This document shows positions 17,618 to 26,657 of a stretch of 64,000 bases of DNA, in pieces. Where the stretch lies: contig CALGUG010000052.1 in the NCBI GenBank assembly GCA_937902315.1, forward strand, positions 1-64,000, in the 5' to 3' direction. This DNA is from an uncultured Chloroflexales bacterium. Its GTDB lineage: Bacteria > Chloroflexota > Chloroflexia > Chloroflexales > Chloroflexaceae. Numbering within the stretch: the first letter of the stretch is position 1; the number at the start of each line of letters is the position of its first letter. Below the pieces are notes generated by a model. That model worked only from the letters and a program-made list of their open reading frames with translations. It had not been told where the DNA came from and searched no databases. A program made the position numbers and the translations under genes.

Positions 17618-19810
17618 ATGAAAGCATATTGTGGGCGCATTGCTCTGCTGATCGCTCTTTTTGGCTTGTTGTTCGGGCTCGTTCCGCCCAGCAGCGCCCA
17701 AACCAAATCGGTCGTGCTCGAACGGCGCGACGCGGTTTTTACCATTCGAGAGCAAAACATCATCGACGTAGAAGAGATCTGGCAAGTACGTTTTATCGGC
17801 GGCCCCTTTCACTCTGCGACGCGCACCATTCCGCTTCATCTGGTCGACGATATTCGCGCTTGGTCGGTACGGCTCGGCGACACAGAATTTAAGGAAAGCA
17901 ATGGCGGCTTAGCCTATAGCTACACCTTGAGCAACAGCAAAGATGAGCGCTCGATCAAATGGCTCTTCCCTTCTGTATCCAATGAAACGCTCACCTTCGA
18001 GCTTTCATATCAACTCGTTGGCGCGCTACAACTCTACGAAGGCGGCGATCAATTCTCGTGGACCTTTATCGAAGCCGATCGGACCTATCCGATCGAGTCG
18101 TCCCAAGTGACCGTGATCTTCCCGACAGACCTGCCCGAAGAGACAACCTTGATGGCGAGCTATCTCGATGACAAAGAGTTGCTCTCGGGCGTAGAGCGCG
18201 TAGATGCGCGCACATTGGTGTTTCGCAACGGCCCCTTCGAGCCGGGCCACACTTGGAGCTTGCGAGTTCAGTTCCCGCATCAGCTCTTCCCCGTCAACGA
18301 ATCCAATTGGCAGCAGCTCGAGCGTATGCGAGCGACTTTTAATCTGATCTCTCTAACCCTTGCGGGCTTGATCATATTGCTTGGCATATTAGCGTGGCTG
18401 ATGCTGTGGCTGCGTGCGCATCGCACTCAGGCTAGAACGGTTGCGGAATATTTGGCTCAGCCGCCCGACGATATTCCGCCAGCGTTGGCAGGTATGCTGC
18501 TCGACGATAGGCTGCTTCCGCGCCACCTGATCGCCACCTTAGTCGATCTGACACGCCGCAACCAACTGCGTATCAAGCGCTCGTGGCGCATGATCGAGTT
18601 CGAACGGCCCACAACAGATACAAACGCGCTGCACCCCTTCGAGCGCAAGATCTACGATCAACTGTTTGGCAGCACACTCCAGAGCAGCGCAAATATCTAT
18701 GGAGGAATGTATTGGCGCTTTGAACGCTGGCGCAAATATGTGATCGAGGAAGCGATCGAAGAAGGCTATTGGCAAAGCGATCCAGAGGAGTATAACCAGA
18801 AGCGTAAGAAGCAGGCTCGAATAATGGCTTGGGTCTTGCTAGTGTTTGGGCTGGTAGCCTATTTTTGGTACTTCTCTTACTATGCGCCACTCGCTTTTGT
18901 AGTCGTTATCGCAGCCAGTACGGTCGCCTTGATATTCGGCTTCTTTCGGCCCTGGGTTGTGCAACGCGGCCTCAAGGGCGATGCAATGCTTATGCGCCTG
19001 CAAGCTTTTAAACGTTATTTGGGCAATATCAAGCGCTATAGCGAGCTCGATACAGCCAAGGAGCAGTTCGAGCGTTACCTGCCCTATGCGGTGGCTTTTG
19101 GCTTAGAGGAGCAGTGGACCAAGGCTTTTGCCGAGGTGCGTACGCCAGCGCCTGGTTGGTTCAGTAATATCACGCGCTATAGGGAAGGTGCGCCACAAAC
19201 AACGAGCGCAAGCCAAAGCAGTGCAATCTCCTCTGCTGCAGGCAGAGGCGAAACGCGGCTCTTTCAAAGGATCGCAGAGCGCGAAGAGTTGCCAAAACTT
19301 GGCGAGAATCGGCTTTTCGGCAGGAGCACAGAGCATGAGGCGCGTCCATCATCAACATCTTCAAACGCTGCAAGCGCTTCGAGTGAGGGCCAGAGCAAGC
19401 TTTTTGGCAAACTAGGAGATAGCGAGGCGCTCTCGTCGCTAGCGCCTTCCATCCCAGACTTCGACTCCCTCAGCGCAGCAACCTTCAACAGCCTGAACTC
19501 GCTTAGCTCGGACTTCTTCTCGATGTTAAACGACGCAGCGCAAGCCTTTACACCGTCGAGTTATGTCTCTTCTCGACAATCGAGCCGTATCTTTCGCTCG
19601 GATGCATCCGGTCACCAATCGCAAGCTGCTGCCGATTCGAACAACGGCTTCTGGGACTGGTTTCTTCATTCGCCAAGTTCGTCATCGGATTCAGCGAGCT
19701 CTTCATCGTCACGCTCATCGAGCTCATCGTCATCACGGTCGTCTTCGCGCTCGTCGAGTTGGAGCAGTTCGCGGCGTAGCGGTGGCGGTGGATCGAGCAG
19801 CTTCGATTAG
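17618..19810 (+). CDS. DUF2207 membrane protein (paralogue 1)
   Basis: 730 residues. Signal peptide 1-28 (cleaved after SSAQ or nearby), an extracytoplasmic DUF2207 domain (about 30-235, with IDVEEIWQVRFIGGPFHSAT and an FEPGHTW strand), a transmembrane helix near 242-268, a cytoplasmic helical region with PRHLIATLVDLTRRNQL, and two more helices near 400-445. The tail has a conserved DFDSL..ATFNSLNSLSSDFFS motif and a very Ser-rich end with GGGG near the C terminus, as usual in the family. Its function is unknown. GGGGATTT precedes the ATG. It is the first of three tandem copies, 100 bp before paralogue 2. Confidence 0.87.
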   Translation: MKAYCGRIALLIALFGLLFGLVPPSSAQTKSVVLERRDAVFTIREQNIIDVEEIWQVRFIGGPFHSATRTIPLHLVDDIRAWSVRLGDTEFKESNGGLAYSYTLSNSKDERSIKWLFPSVSNETLTFELSYQLVGALQLYEGGDQFSWTFIEADRTYPIESSQVTVIFPTDLPEETTLMASYLDDKELLSGVERVDARTLVFRNGPFEPGHTWSLRVQFPHQLFPVNESNWQQLERMRATFNLISLTLAGLIILLGILAWLMLWLRAHRTQARTVAEYLAQPPDDIPPALAGMLLDDRLLPRHLIATLVDLTRRNQLRIKRSWRMIEFERPTTDTNALHPFERKIYDQLFGSTLQSSANIYGGMYWRFERWRKYVIEEAIEEGYWQSDPEEYNQKRKKQARIMAWVLLVFGLVAYFWYFSYYAPLAFVVVIAASTVALIFGFFRPWVVQRGLKGDAMLMRLQAFKRYLGNIKRYSELDTAKEQFERYLPYAVAFGLEEQWTKAFAEVRTPAPGWFSNITRYREGAPQTTSASQSSAISSAAGRGETRLFQRIAEREELPKLGENRLFGRSTEHEARPSSTSSNAASASSEGQSKLFGKLGDSEALSSLAPSIPDFDSLSAATFNSLNSLSSDFFSMLNDAAQAFTPSSYVSSRQSSRIFRSDASGHQSQAAADSNNGFWDWFLHSPSSSSDSASSSSSRSSSSSSSRSSSRSSSWSSSRRSGGGGSSSFD

Positions 19811-19910
19811 TGGTATTATCTATCGCTTTCTGATAAACAGAGAGCGTTGGTAGAGCAACGACCCTTAGCTTGTTGAGACGACACACGTCTAATTGGGGAA
19901 TTGAGAAAAC

Positions 19911-21884
19911 ATGAAAGCATATAGAGGGCGCATTGTTCTGTTGATAGCAACCTTTGTCCTGCTGTTCGGCTTTGTTCCGAACAGCAGCGCACAAGCTACA
20001 TCTATGGTGCTTACACGGCGCAATGCCATCTTCACCATTCAAACAGATAACCGTATCGATGTACACGAAACGTGGGACATACGCTTCATAGGCGGCCCGT
20101 TCGATTCCGCCACGTACACTATCCCGCTCAATCGGGTCGATACCATCGGAGCTTGGTCGCTCCGGCTCGGCGATCGAGAGTTTAGCGAGAGCACATCTCA
20201 AACGGAATACACCTTTACAGTCACAAAGGCTAAAAACGAACGAAGCATCACCTGGTTCTTTCCACCAGTTTCAGACACCACGCTGCGCTTCGACCTGTTC
20301 TATCAGCTCGAAGGTGCGCTACAAGTCTATGAAGGCGGCGATCAGCTCTTGTGGGCCTTCATCGAAGCCGAGCGCGCCTATCCGATCGAAGCGGCTCAAG
20401 TTACCGTGATCTTTCCGAGCGATCTTCCGCAATACAACATCTTAACCACGAGCTATCTCGATAACGTGGAAGCTTCGGCGCCCGAACGGATCGATGAGCG
20501 TAGCTTGGTCTATAGGCATGGCCCATTCGAGCCAGGTCAAACGTGGAAGATACGAGTGCAGGTTCCCCACGGTCTCTTCCCGATCAGCGAGGCGCGTTGG
20601 CAATACCTTGAGCGTATGCAGTCTGGCTTCAACTTGATCGCTCTGACACTGGCGGGTCTGATCGGCTTGGGTGGGCTGCTGGCCTGGTTAACGCTCTGGC
20701 TGCGTTCGCGCCGCATTCAGCCCACAGCCGTGGTGGCCGAGTATCTGTCTCAGCCGCCCGATGGTATAGCGCCAGCGCTCGCGGGTCTGCTGCTCGACGG
20801 CAAGGTGCTGCCGCGCCACTTAATCGCCACCTTGGTCGATCTGACGCGCCGCAACCAACTCTGGATCAACCGTTCTGGGCACACCATCGAGTTTCAGCGG
20901 CCATCGATGGCGCAAAACGGCCTGCATACCTTCGAGCGCCAGATCTTCGAGCACTTGTTTGGCAGCAGCCTCAAAGCCAGTGCGAGCGTGTATGGTGGCC
21001 TGGTCTGGCGTTTCACGCGCTGGCGCGGCTACCTGATCGACGAAGCGATCAAGGCTGGATATTGGAGGCATGACCCCGAAGAGTTCAAGCGCAGTTGGAA
21101 GCGGCGCGCCCGCCTCGCCAGCATGTTGCTGTGTGTGCTGGGTATGGCGGCCTACTACCTCTTCTTCGCGCAATATGCGCCGCAGGCCTTTTGGGTGGTG
21201 ATCGCCGCCACAGCGGTTGGGCTGTTGTTCGGCATCTTTTCGCCTTGGAGTGTACAACGCAGTACCAAGGGCGACGATGCGCTCGTGCGCTTGCAAGCCT
21301 TTAAACGCTATCTGATCAATATCAAACGCTATACCGAGCTCGACAAAGCGAACGAGCAGTTCGAGCGCTATCTGCCTTATGCGGTGGCTTTTGGTTTAGA
21401 AGAACAGTGGATCAAGACCTTCTCGGAGGTGCAAATACCGACCCCGAGCTGGTTCGCCAATGTGACGCGCTATAACGCTGGGTTGCCCCAGGGCACGACA
21501 GCGAGTCTTCGCCCGAGCGTAGCCAGCGCATCTGCTTCGGGTGGGCAGCAAGCCGCTCTGTTTGGGCGAGCCGCCGAGAGCAAAGCGCGCTCGACGGCTT
21601 CGTTGCCAAGCTTCTCTTCGCTCGGCTCGGCGACCATCAATGGCCTAAACACACTCAGTACAGACTTCTTTATGCTGCTGAACGATGCCTCGCGGGCCTT
21701 TTCTCCGGCCGAACAAGCTTCGGCACAGCAGTCTGAGCTGCTCTATGGCTCGAACAAGCGCTTCTGGAACTGGCTCTTCAGCTCTACCAGATCATCAAGT
21801 TCGTCAGCAGCAAGCTCGTCGCGCTCAGCGGGCTGGAGCAGCTCGCCTAGTAGCGGCGATGCTGGATCGAAGCGCTTCGACTAA
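19911..21884 (+). CDS. DUF2207 membrane protein (paralogue 2)
   Basis: 657 residues with the same layout as paralogue 1: signal peptide to about residue 27, extracytoplasmic DUF2207 domain (IDVHETWDIRFIGGPFDSAT), membrane helix near 243-266, PRHLIATLVDLTRRNQLW, two helices near 395-435, the tail motif LGSATINGLNTLSTDFF, then a shorter Ser-rich terminus. The region between the second membrane pair and the tail is the most conserved (YLPYAVAFGLEEQW). A strong terminator follows 20 bp after the stop, so paralogue 3 is a separate unit. Confidence 0.87.
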   Translation: MKAYRGRIVLLIATFVLLFGFVPNSSAQATSMVLTRRNAIFTIQTDNRIDVHETWDIRFIGGPFDSATYTIPLNRVDTIGAWSLRLGDREFSESTSQTEYTFTVTKAKNERSITWFFPPVSDTTLRFDLFYQLEGALQVYEGGDQLLWAFIEAERAYPIEAAQVTVIFPSDLPQYNILTTSYLDNVEASAPERIDERSLVYRHGPFEPGQTWKIRVQVPHGLFPISEARWQYLERMQSGFNLIALTLAGLIGLGGLLAWLTLWLRSRRIQPTAVVAEYLSQPPDGIAPALAGLLLDGKVLPRHLIATLVDLTRRNQLWINRSGHTIEFQRPSMAQNGLHTFERQIFEHLFGSSLKASASVYGGLVWRFTRWRGYLIDEAIKAGYWRHDPEEFKRSWKRRARLASMLLCVLGMAAYYLFFAQYAPQAFWVVIAATAVGLLFGIFSPWSVQRSTKGDDALVRLQAFKRYLINIKRYTELDKANEQFERYLPYAVAFGLEEQWIKTFSEVQIPTPSWFANVTRYNAGLPQGTTASLRPSVASASASGGQQAALFGRAAESKARSTASLPSFSSLGSATINGLNTLSTDFFMLLNDASRAFSPAEQASAQQSELLYGSNKRFWNWLFSSTRSSSSSAASSSRSAGWSSSPSSGDAGSKRFD

Positions 21885-21904
21885 GGCTTAGGCTCAAAGC
21901 ATAC

Positions 21905-21938
21905 AAAAACCCGATGCCGTTCAAGCATCGGGTTTTTA
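21905..21938 (+). terminator. Rho-independent terminator after DUF2207 paralogue 2
   Basis: AAAACCCGATGC/GCATCGGGTTTT stem with a 7-nt loop and a T-run (GTTTTTATTT). Confidence 0.93.
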
Positions 21939-21999
21939 TTTGGTTTGGTCCTCGCTAGCGTGGTACATGGCTGTTTGCGGTGCGATCCGAAAGCTGTTT

Positions 22000-22150
22000 G
22001 AGGCGTTGGAACTGCTGTTATCCTTCCCACAAACGAATTCCTTATCCATAGTGGCGGGCAGGATGTTGATAGCCGTAGGCGGACGCGGTTGGGATCTTCT
22101 GGCGCTAGAGACGTTGCCGCTAGATAGCTTTGCGTAGTATTTCGCCTGTG
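22000..22150 (-). repeat. Family B element 5
   Basis: Core at 22070-22086. It is followed by a short family-A-like tail GTGGAAGAGTGGAAC. It occupies the gap where the missing 5' half of DUF2207 paralogue 3 would be expected. The ends are approximate. Confidence 0.65.
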
Positions 22151-22264
22151 GAAGAGTGGAACTTTTTGCAACTCGCTTGCGTATATGTTGTTGCTAAGTT
22201 TGGAGTGTGACCTGTCGAGTGCGAGACGCGGCGAATTAACAAAATCAGAAAAGAAGAACCAGCC

Positions 22265-23626
22265 ATGGAATATCAGCTCTTCCGGTGTGTTTCGGTCTTG
22301 TGGGCCTTCCAAACGCCTCCCTTGTTCGCCCTCTTCCAACAGCAAAATGCGCCCCTTGAAGCTTTTATCAAACTGATGCTCTTGGTGCTGGCCGGGCTGA
22401 TCGTGCTCGGCACAGCGCTGTATCTGCTCTTGTTGTGGTATCAACAGCGCCACGCCCGCCAGCGCGCTCTGCAGAGCGAATTTCTCAAAGAGCCGCCCGA
22501 AAAGCTGCCGCCAGCGATCGCCGCCTTTCTGATCGACGAGCAACTTGAGGTGCGCCATGTGATGGCGACCTTGTTCGATCTGGCTCGACGACGGGTGATC
22601 AGCATGGAGCGACACGGCGAGCAGATCAGTCTGCGCTATCTCAATCGTCACTCGCGCCCGCTCGACCTGTTCGAGCACAACCTCTTAACGGCGCTCTTCG
22701 CTGGGCAAAGCGAACGAGTCGTTTCGCTGCTGGGCGGCCTGAAGGCGGTGTATCGACAACTCCTCGAAGATCAGGAAAAGGTCGTTGTAACGAGCGGCTA
22801 CTGGCGCGATAGCTTACGGGATCTGCGCTTCTTCACGAGAATGTGGGGAGCCTATGCGATCGGGATCGAGCTTGTTCTGGGCGCGATGGTTATGTTGCTG
22901 TGGCCGCAATATCCTTCGATGATGCTCGTGCTGCTGCTGGCGGCCTTCGCGAGCACTATCGCTGTGATCATCATTAGTCCGCGTCTACGTTATCGGCTGC
23001 CTAAAGGCACAGAAGTGCGCGGCCAAATCGAAGCCTTCCAGCGCTATCTGCGCAACCTCAAACGTTACACCAATATCCAAGAGGCTAAAGCCCAATTCAA
23101 TCGCTTGCTGCCCTACGCGGTCGCCTTTGGAATCGAGCAGGAATGGCTCAAAAATTATCGGGCTATGACAGGTTCGCTGTTCGATCCCTTCGGCGATCTA
23201 AGCCACGAATCTACGTCGTTCGATCTCTTCAACCTGCCGCACATGCATGTGGGCAGGCTTGAGACGGTGAACCAAGATGGTGCCAGTATGGGCGGCGAGC
23301 TTGCATATGGCCCGCCCGAGCAAGCGCCATCGTTACCGAGCTTCGATAGCCTCAGCGACGCGATTATGACTCAGCTCAATACGGCTAGCAACAACTTCTT
23401 TACGATGCTGAACGATGCTAGCAAGCTCTTTGTGGGCGACGAACAAGCAGGGGAAGCCGCCAGCAGCGCGGCCGAAGCAGCAGCTGAAGCGGCCAGCAGC
23501 GCCAGCGAGAGCGTGGCCGAAGGTGCTAGCAACGGTGTGTTCGAGGCGCTTGGCTCGTTTGCAGAGAGCGCGAGCGACGGCGGCGATTGGAGTGTTTTCG
23601 ATATCTTCGATATTTTTAGCGACTAA
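22265..23626 (+). CDS. DUF2207 paralogue 3 lacking the extracytoplasmic domain
   Basis: 453 residues as drawn from ATG 22265; an internal ATG at 22376 is also possible and the RBS is weak. It aligns with paralogues 1 and 2 only from the first internal membrane helix onward (LMLLVLAGLIVLGTALYLLL, then RHVMATLFDLARRRV and LLPYAVAFGIEQEW). The signal peptide and the roughly 230-residue N-terminal domain are absent. The tail keeps FDSLSDAIMTQLNTASNNFF, but the Ser-rich end is replaced by Ala/Ser/Glu repeats. It is either a 5'-truncated relic that still reads open or a specialised partner protein; the intact, GC-rich frame argues it is still expressed. Confidence 0.72.
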   Translation: MEYQLFRCVSVLWAFQTPPLFALFQQQNAPLEAFIKLMLLVLAGLIVLGTALYLLLLWYQQRHARQRALQSEFLKEPPEKLPPAIAAFLIDEQLEVRHVMATLFDLARRRVISMERHGEQISLRYLNRHSRPLDLFEHNLLTALFAGQSERVVSLLGGLKAVYRQLLEDQEKVVVTSGYWRDSLRDLRFFTRMWGAYAIGIELVLGAMVMLLWPQYPSMMLVLLLAAFASTIAVIIISPRLRYRLPKGTEVRGQIEAFQRYLRNLKRYTNIQEAKAQFNRLLPYAVAFGIEQEWLKNYRAMTGSLFDPFGDLSHESTSFDLFNLPHMHVGRLETVNQDGASMGGELAYGPPEQAPSLPSFDSLSDAIMTQLNTASNNFFTMLNDASKLFVGDEQAGEAASSAAEAAAEAASSASESVAEGASNGVFEALGSFAESASDGGDWSVFDIFDIFSD

Positions 23627-23655
23627 CTGTCTCTTCAAATTCGGCACGAATCAAA

Positions 23656-23686
23656 CGAGGCGGGCAGATCGGATCTGCCCGCCTCG
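23656..23686. terminator. Bidirectional hairpin between convergent genes
   Basis: A nearly perfect palindrome: CGAGGCGGGCAGATC and GATCTGCCCGCCTCG around one G. It lies between the ends of the DUF2207 paralogue 3 and Hsp20 genes. There is no long T-run. Confidence 0.7.
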
Positions 23687-23707
23687 CTCGCCTATGTGGA
23701 AGGATGT

Positions 23708-24154
23708 TTAGGCTGCGACGTTTACGGTGATACGGCGCGGTTTGGCTTCCTCAGCCTTGGGAATGTTGAGATGCAAGACGCCGTTTTCAAGCTTAGCCTC
23801 GACTTTTTCAGCTTGGACGCTGTTCGGGAGAGCGATGCTACGACGGAAGCTACCGTAGCGCCGTTCGACGCGATGGTAGTTGCGCTCCTTGTGCTCTTCC
23901 TTCTGCTGGAGCTCACCGCTGATGGTTAATACGTTGTCCTCGATCGAGACGTTAATATCTTCAGCTTTCAGGCCCGGTAAGCTGGCCTCGACGATGAAGG
24001 CATCGGAGGTCTCGCTCAGGTCGATAGCGGGCGTGAAGCTAGCGAGTCGGTTGGTCGGGAGGTCACGTACAAAACTACCTTCGAAGAGCTGATTCATCGC
24101 TTCCCGCAGGCTGATAGCCTCTTGGAACGGATCCCAACGATTGATAGCACCCAT
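23708..24154 (-). CDS. Small heat-shock protein, Hsp20/alpha-crystallin family
   Basis: 148 residues from the ATG at 24154, set by GGAGG 8 nt upstream. The alpha-crystallin domain spans about 40-145: TPAIDLSETSDAFIVEASLP, GLKAEDINVSIEDNVLTISG, the RRYGSFRRSIALP strand, and the signature AKLENGVLHLNIPK. It is an ATP-independent holdase that binds unfolding proteins in the cytosol as large oligomers. It is monocistronic, with a 265-bp divergent spacer to the histidine kinase gene. I looked for CIRCE or HAIR operators there and found none. Confidence 0.95.
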   Translation of the reverse strand: MGAINRWDPFQEAISLREAMNQLFEGSFVRDLPTNRLASFTPAIDLSETSDAFIVEASLPGLKAEDINVSIEDNVLTISGELQQKEEHKERNYHRVERRYGSFRRSIALPNSVQAEKVEAKLENGVLHLNIPKAEEAKPRRITVNVAA

Positions 24155-24419
24155 AGTTTGTACCTCCACAGATTTCAGTTATTTTCTTTAGGAGCGGTTC
24201 TCTACACTCCCGCTCGTTACGTCTTTAAGTATAGGAGGCGAATATTAGATCAGCATTCACGGAGTGTTAGAAAGCGGTCTGCGAACTGTTAGCAGATTGT
24301 TAGTAGGCTTTAGAGTGCGGTCTCTTTTTGCTCGATTCTGGTATGATAAAGGTAGTTTAAGCGAGCGCTGAGAAGCAGCTCTCTTTCCGAATCGATCTGT
24401 AGGCAGAGTTAGGCCGCAT

Positions 24420-26000
24420 ATGGTTGAAGAGAACCGCTACCTCCGTCAACATGAACACCTCTTGCGGGTTGTTCGTGCCATGACAGCCCGATTAGATCTC
24501 ACCAGCGTTTTGAGCGTTGTGATCGAGAGCGCCGTACAGATTCTTGCTGGCACCTCGGGCTTAATCGCGCTGTATGATAGCGACCTGCCCGATGGCCCTT
24601 TGCAGGTGCGAGCGGCTTGGGGCTTGCCACGCGAGATCTGGCCCGCCTTTCGCCGTTTGCTCGATATACCGCTCGATCACGACCAAGCCCACATCCAGCA
24701 GCGAGGCATCGCCCTACGCGATATCGCAATGGAGACTCATCTGCCTTTGCGCCAAGCCATCGCGCTGGCTCTGACCTTTTATGGCAACAATATCGGCACG
24801 ATCTATGTTTTTCGAGCGGCGGTTAACGTCGCCTTTAGCGCCGAAGACGAACAGCTGCTGCGCGCCTTCGCCGACCAAGCTGCGATCGCAGTGACCAACG
24901 CGCGGCTCTACCAAGGCGTGCTGCGCGAAAAGCAGCGCCTCGATGCCATCATCTCGCAGAGCGCCGATGGTGTCATGATTATCGATAGCCGCTGGAGGAT
25001 TGTGACCTTTAATCGGGCCATGGAACTGTTGACAGGTTGGAGCGCCGAAGAAGCGCTTGGACGCCCATGCGCAGAGGTTCTGGCGATCACTAATGCGCAA
25101 GGCACCAATATCTGTCTGGTCGATTGCCCCTTGCAGCGCCGCCCGCGCGAGCGCAATCCGATTGTAGAAGGCAAGATCACCCATCGCGACGGGCGCGAAT
25201 TCTACGTGCAGAGCATCTATTCGCCTCAATGGAGCGCGAACGGCGAGTTTTTGGGCGCGATCGCCAATGTGCGCGATATCACCAAGCAGAAGCAGGAAGA
25301 AGAGCTGCAAAACACCTTTATCTCAGTGATCTCGCACGAGCTAAAGACGCCCGTCAGCATTATCAAAGGCTATGCCAGCACGCTTAACCGCCCCGATGCC
25401 AAGTGGAGCGAAGAGACCATGCGCGACGGTCTGCAGGTGATCGAAGAAGAGGCCGATCGCTTGGCCCACCAGATCCAAGACCTGCTCGATGTCAGCCGTA
25501 TGGCGGCGGGCGGTATGCGGCTCGATCTCAGCGACTGGCCACTCAAGTCGCTTGCCGAAGAGGTTGTGCGCGGCTTCGCGGCCCAAACCGGCGATCGCTT
25601 TGAGTTTCAGTTGCGCTTCGAAGATGATCTCTCGCCGGTGCGCGCCGACTATGAGCGCATCCGCATGGTGTTGAGCAATCTGGTCTCGAACGCGGTGAAA
25701 TATAGCCCCGACGGCGGTGTGATACGCATCGGGGCGCGCGCCGAGGGCAATCACGCCATCGTGTACGTCAGCGACCAAGGTATCGGCATTCCGCCTGAAG
25801 AGCAGTCGAAGCTCTTCCAACGCTTCTATCGCGTCGATAACTCGCTACGCCGTACCACCCAAGGTGCTGGCCTAGGGCTGTATCTCTCCAAAATGATCGT
25901 AGAGGCCCACGGCGGGCATATGTGGGTGCGCAGCCAAGTGGGCAAAGGCTCGCGCTTCTTCTTCAGCCTGCCGCTCGCTCCGCGCCAACTAGAGGGCTAG
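24420..26000 (+). CDS. Soluble sensor histidine kinase, GAF-PAS-HisKA-HATPase
   Basis: 526 residues with no membrane helix. GAF domain about 15-165, PAS about 172-290 (ISQSADGVMIIDSRWRIVTF, NVRDITKQK), HisKA with phospho-acceptor His306 in FISVISHELKTPVS, then the ATPase domain: N box LSNLVSNAVKYSP (about 418-430), G1 DQGIGI (452-457), F box FQRFYR, G2 GAGLGLYLS (482-490). It should autophosphorylate and pass the phosphate to an unknown response regulator; none is adjacent, so it is an orphan kinase. It is divergent from hsp20. Confidence 0.93.
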   Translation: MVEENRYLRQHEHLLRVVRAMTARLDLTSVLSVVIESAVQILAGTSGLIALYDSDLPDGPLQVRAAWGLPREIWPAFRRLLDIPLDHDQAHIQQRGIALRDIAMETHLPLRQAIALALTFYGNNIGTIYVFRAAVNVAFSAEDEQLLRAFADQAAIAVTNARLYQGVLREKQRLDAIISQSADGVMIIDSRWRIVTFNRAMELLTGWSAEEALGRPCAEVLAITNAQGTNICLVDCPLQRRPRERNPIVEGKITHRDGREFYVQSIYSPQWSANGEFLGAIANVRDITKQKQEEELQNTFISVISHELKTPVSIIKGYASTLNRPDAKWSEETMRDGLQVIEEEADRLAHQIQDLLDVSRMAAGGMRLDLSDWPLKSLAEEVVRGFAAQTGDRFEFQLRFEDDLSPVRADYERIRMVLSNLVSNAVKYSPDGGVIRIGARAEGNHAIVYVSDQGIGIPPEEQSKLFQRFYRVDNSLRRTTQGAGLGLYLSKMIVEAHGGHMWVRSQVGKGSRFFFSLPLAPRQLEG

Positions 26001-26022
26001 CCAGCTCGGCTAAGCAACAAGA

Positions 26023-26058
26023 ACCTGACTGCTGGGTGCTCGCTTACTGCAGTCAGGT
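26023..26058 (+). terminator. Hairpin after the histidine kinase gene
   Basis: ACCTGACTGC/GCAGTCAGGT, 10-bp perfect stem with a 16-nt loop, 22 bp after the stop codon. There is no T-run, so it is a weak terminator call. Confidence 0.45.
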
Positions 26059-26079
26059 CAATCCTTGCGCAACAGCCTG

Positions 26080-26250
26080 TCAGCTCGCTCTGGCGGAGAG
26101 CTCTCTAGCTCCCATGCGGCCCTCACCGCGTCCGCCTACGGCTATCAACATCCCGCTCAACCATTCGGCTTCTCAAGCGCACTGCGCTGCCTTCATTGCC
26201 TTCGCGGCTTTCCCTGCGACCTTCCTGGTGCAAGCACCAAGAAGGTTGAC
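26080..26250 (+). repeat. Family B element 6
   Basis: Core at 26128-26144 with a CTCTGGCGGAGAGCTCTC left arm. The right side is lost in other repeats. Confidence 0.6.
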
Positions 26251-26282
26251 ACGTTGCGTTTCGCTGCCTACTGTTCTTCGAA

Positions 26283-26645
26283 GGCCCTCATCCCCAACCC
26301 TTCTCCCGCAAGCAGGAGAAGGGAGCTTGGCAGCCTATTTCCAATGAGGATGTAAAAACTATTATCAATCCTCTGTGTCTCAGTGCCTCGTGTGGTGAAT
26401 AAAAAGAGTACCTCGTGTGGTGAAATACATAGGCCCTCATCCCCAACCCTTCTCCCGCAAGCAGGAGAAGGGAGCTTGGCAGCCTATTTCCAATGAGGAT
26501 GTAAATAGTTGTTTATATCTTTGGAGGAAGATATTGCTTTTTAGTGCGTTCAGTTTGAAGGAAAAATGTAAAAACTATTATCAATCCTCTGTGTCTCAGT
26601 GCCTCGTGTGGTGAATAAAAAGAGTGGTGAATAAAAAGAGTGGTG
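26283..26645. repeat. Duplicated block of two common intergenic repeats
   Basis: A 74-bp segment beginning GCCCTCATCCCCAACCC appears at 26283-26356 and again at 26431-26506. An adjacent CTCTGTGTCTCAGTGCCTCG element (reverse form of the ATTCACCAC...GAGGCACTGAG repeat) appears at 26371-26400 and 26588-26617. Short GAATAAAAAGAGTG(GT) copies follow. There are no genes. Confidence 0.75.
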
Positions 26646-26657
26646 AACAAAGAGATT

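Noticed and set aside
21881..22678. 265-residue minus-strand ORF over the DUF2207 gap
   Set aside because: Overlaps the terminator of paralogue 2 and the start of paralogue 3 in antisense; no motif, no ribosome site.
24155..24419. Heat-shock operator (CIRCE/HAIR) before hsp20
   Set aside because: Several TGTTAG words occur, but no inverted repeat of either type is present.
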